In this document: one piece after another, positions 61,791 to 64,000 of the stretch
Position numbering within the stretch: the first letter of the stretch is position 1
How the letters are laid out: each line of letters opens with the position of its first letter
Assembly (NCBI GenBank): GCA_023512835.1
Contig: CM042087.1
Span: forward strand, 21,147,260 to 21,211,259
Source of the DNA: Taxillus chinensis
Taxonomy: Eukaryota; Streptophyta; Magnoliopsida; Santalales; Loranthaceae
Reading direction: 5' to 3'
Length of the DNA: 64,000 nucleotides
Notes under the pieces: generated by a model
The model's input: only the letters and a program-made list of their open reading frames with translations
Databases searched by the model: none
Told to the model about the DNA's origin: nothing
Position numbers and translations under genes: made by a program

Positions 61791-64000
61791 CCCAGTGCTA
61801 GGCTTAGGTGCTCAAGTTTTTTGGATCGGATTTTTTTTCTTGTCTTTTGCAGAGGTGTTCCGGTTCTTTTTGTTTTTCTACTTCGGCCCTTAGGTGTTTG
61901 GAAAATCCCCCATCTTAAGGAGGCCCTTAGGTGTTTGGAATTTCTCTGTATCTCACACCAGGGGTGAGCTTTACCATACGATCCGAAATCGAACGAACAT
62001 GCGAGAGCTAAGAGCTCGGAGGGTTGGCAAGCAGTTGGAAGGCTTACCCGTGTGTGAAGAATCAGGTAAACGAGCAAGGGAAGATCGGGACCCGGCAAGG
62101 GGTATCGCCAAGGACCTTCATGGATTATGCTAGACCTGCTATCGGAAGACGGCTCGAGGGTGCCGGTCCAGCAAACACGAGCTAAAACCTACCGCAATGG
62201 TGGGCAGACGTCGAGGCCGCGCTGATGACCCCACCATCGGCGCGTTCTTGCAGGACACCACAATAAGGAGTCCGGTGCCCATGCCGCTTTTCCGTTTTCC
62301 CGAAGGCCGAGCTCTTGGTTGGTTCAGTCCCCACAACACCAGGGCCAAAGGTGGGAAGTTTCTCTCAAGTACTTTCCACCAACAGAGTTTTCATCTAAGG
62401 AGCCGAAAATCAATTCCCAAGGGAAACGCTACGAGGCGGGGCGGTTTAAAGACTGGTGAGGAGGTGTCTAATCATGGCGCGAATGGTCAAGCGCTTTATC
62501 AGGGCGCACAAGGAGCAGGATGCGGGAGGAGCGTAGATGAGGAGCCTTCCAGAGGGCTTGAGCGAAGGCGTCACAAGGTCAACAAAAGCCGGGCGACAAC
62601 GGGGTGCAGAAGAGGCGCAAATGTCGTGGTGTTCTGGAGGGGCACCAGGCCCAGATCGCACCAAAGCCCAAATGGGGACGAGGGGAGGTTTCACGACTAT
62701 CGAACCAACACCTCTTCCTCACCACTGACAGGAGGACCTACATACAACCCACTTATGCAAGGCAAAGGTTCCGCTGGGCAACACGAGGGCTTCTCTCCCT
62801 TCCTCCGGGTTCGAAGAGCCTCAACAAGGAGGAAGAAAAGAGAAGGCAAAGGGAAGAGAGCGGCTTCTTTTTCTTGAAGAGAGGGGGCAGGTGAGTTAAG
62901 TCGTCCGGATCGGGGCTGCATGAGAATATCCAGGGCCGTAATGCGGTTAGGCATCTTCATCAAACCTTTTCCCAAAAGGTCAAGGGAGGAAGTAGCTAGG
63001 GGAAAGACAGGAGAAAAAAACGAGCCAACAAGGAGGAGCAACCTTGCCCAGGAGGAGCAAAGAAGGGAAAGTAGGCCAGCAAAAGGTTGGGGTGTCCGAC
63101 CCGTCAGAGGCCCTCCCGTTCCGAACCTCCTAGCGTTCAGGGAAAGATGGCCGTCATTTGAGTCTTAAAGGGGACATCCCTTAAACCTTGGAACAATGCG
63201 GATGTCAATTCAAAGGATCGTCAGAGGAGAAGTTACCTGATTGGGAGATAGAGCTCACCTACTGGCGGGCGCTCACCCAAGCAAGACCGGGTGTTTCACT
63301 TGACGTACCTTGGCACCTCATTGGAGCAGGCCCAGGTTTGGGCAGAAATCTGAGCCAAGTCCCATCGGGGCGCAAAGCCCACGTCATATCTTTCTTTGTC
63401 GCGAAGAAAACCGGGGCTTTTGAGTGTTTAATCAGGTGGACCTTTATCTTCCCGGGTTTTGTGTTGGAAAGGAGAAGAAAAGGAGTTTGAGGCCATTCAG
63501 GAAGGGCCTTGACGAAACCGGGGGTCGTGGAAGGGGGTGTTCAGGAGCGTTCGATGCGAAAGGCAAGTCATCAGATGTCGATGGACATTTTTAAGAGCGA
63601 TCAGCTTGGTCGGGTGGGGTGGAACCAAAAGAGACAGCAAATCCTCAAATCCGATCACAACGTTGCCGCAAGCCCCACGGGCAGTCTTGGTCCAAGGCTC
63701 TGGTAGGCGCCGAAGAAACAACGTCTTGGACAGGCCGGGGTGGTCTGGAGGAGTCCAGCGGTCAGCAAGAAGGAGGGTCTTCCCACGCCACGGCCTCCAT
63801 GAGGAAGCTTGCGGGCGGGGAGGCATCTCATAGATCCGGGTTAGTCCAGGAAGGTAAAAGGGGGCGAGGACACGGCTTATCCTCCCGACGGCCGGGTGGC
63901 GGTCTCAAGGACCACCGTAAGGCCCTGTTACCTTTCTTGCGCTAGATCGGTTGGACCCTTTGCGAGGTCATACAAGACAGGCCTCCGTCCTTTCCGTCCC
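61791..64000 (+). other. Unrecognised GC-richer tail, possible gypsy leader and gag remnant
   Basis: Follows the LTR-H2 primer-binding site, so by position it should be element leader and gag. I recognise no domain. The longest frame (62197-62877, starting MVGRRRGRADDPTIGAF) is basic and low-complexity and may be noise. The strand is purine-rich with many AAGG and GGAG runs, and frames are short and change often. A 19-bp direct repeat GGCCCTTAGGTGTTTGGAA occurs at about 61885 and 61922. Decayed element, low-accuracy consensus, or organellar insert are all possible. Confidence 0.3.

Noticed and set aside
62197..62877. Basic 226-codon ORF as a gene
   Set aside because: Low complexity, overlapped by similar open frames on both strands in GC-rich DNA, and no domain recognised. 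Kept only as part of the unrecognised tail.

Overview
This window is plant nuclear DNA made almost entirely of LTR retrotransposons nested inside one another. I see no host gene, no rRNA or tRNA gene, no CRISPR array and no bacterial signal. The families (Tekay/Del-type chromoviruses with a C-terminal chromodomain, a Tat/Ogre-type Ty3/gypsy element with two RNase H domains, and SIRE/Maximus-type Ty1/copia elements) point to a flowering plant, probably pericentromeric or other heterochromatin. I cannot name the species. Element names below are working labels.

Layout. 1-1706: an inverted Tekay LTR (Tekay-J) inserted in the gag of Tekay-1 (1707-7821, + strand, pol with seven in-frame stops, 3' LTR 5881-7821). 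Tekay-1 sits in the pol of an older minus-strand chromovirus (Tekay-G, 7822-9193 and 11380-11421). Tekay-G also carries a solo LTR (LTR-I, 9194-11374, target duplication AGTAT) and a Copia-B LTR fragment (11422-12395). That fragment ends at the first 99 bp of another Tekay LTR (Tekay-C, 12396-12494), which is interrupted by Copia-A1 (12495-18868). Tekay-D (14679-18695, duplication ACACC) lies in the gag of Copia-A1. Copia-A1 is cut at 18869 by Copia-B2 (minus strand, 18869-50480). Copia-B2 is split by Tekay-E (21110-48683, minus), whose 5' LTR is split by Tat-F (28209-47380, minus, 19.2 kb, duplication CCAGC). Tat-F is itself interrupted by solo LTR-H (38068-39571, duplication GTAGG). To the right, Copia-A2 (50481-55497) gives LTR, gag, protease and half an integrase on the + strand. 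It is followed by an opposite-strand block (55498-60816) holding the other half of the integrase, RT, RNase H and the start of a third ORF. A diverged copy of LTR-H starts at 60817 and leads into unrecognised GC-richer sequence to 64000.

Function. Together these are gag-pol genes in every stage of decay. Most premature stops are C-to-T or G-to-A changes, as expected of methylated repeats. The least decayed element is Tat-F: its two LTRs are nearly identical, its pol has a convincing 181-bp intron between protease and RT, and an extra ORF precedes gag. The most unusual content is a third ORF in the Copia-B/A elements, downstream of RNase H, which ends in a Ulp1-type (C48) SUMO-protease domain with an apparently complete His-Asp-Gln-Cys set. 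The Tekay LTRs share a compact promoter module (palindromes, TATA box, telo-box-like tract, GA repeat) and a transcribed hairpin that shows a compensatory base-pair change in one copy.

Limits. All alignments were done by eye, family names rest on motif recognition, and boundaries without matching duplications are good to a few bases at best.
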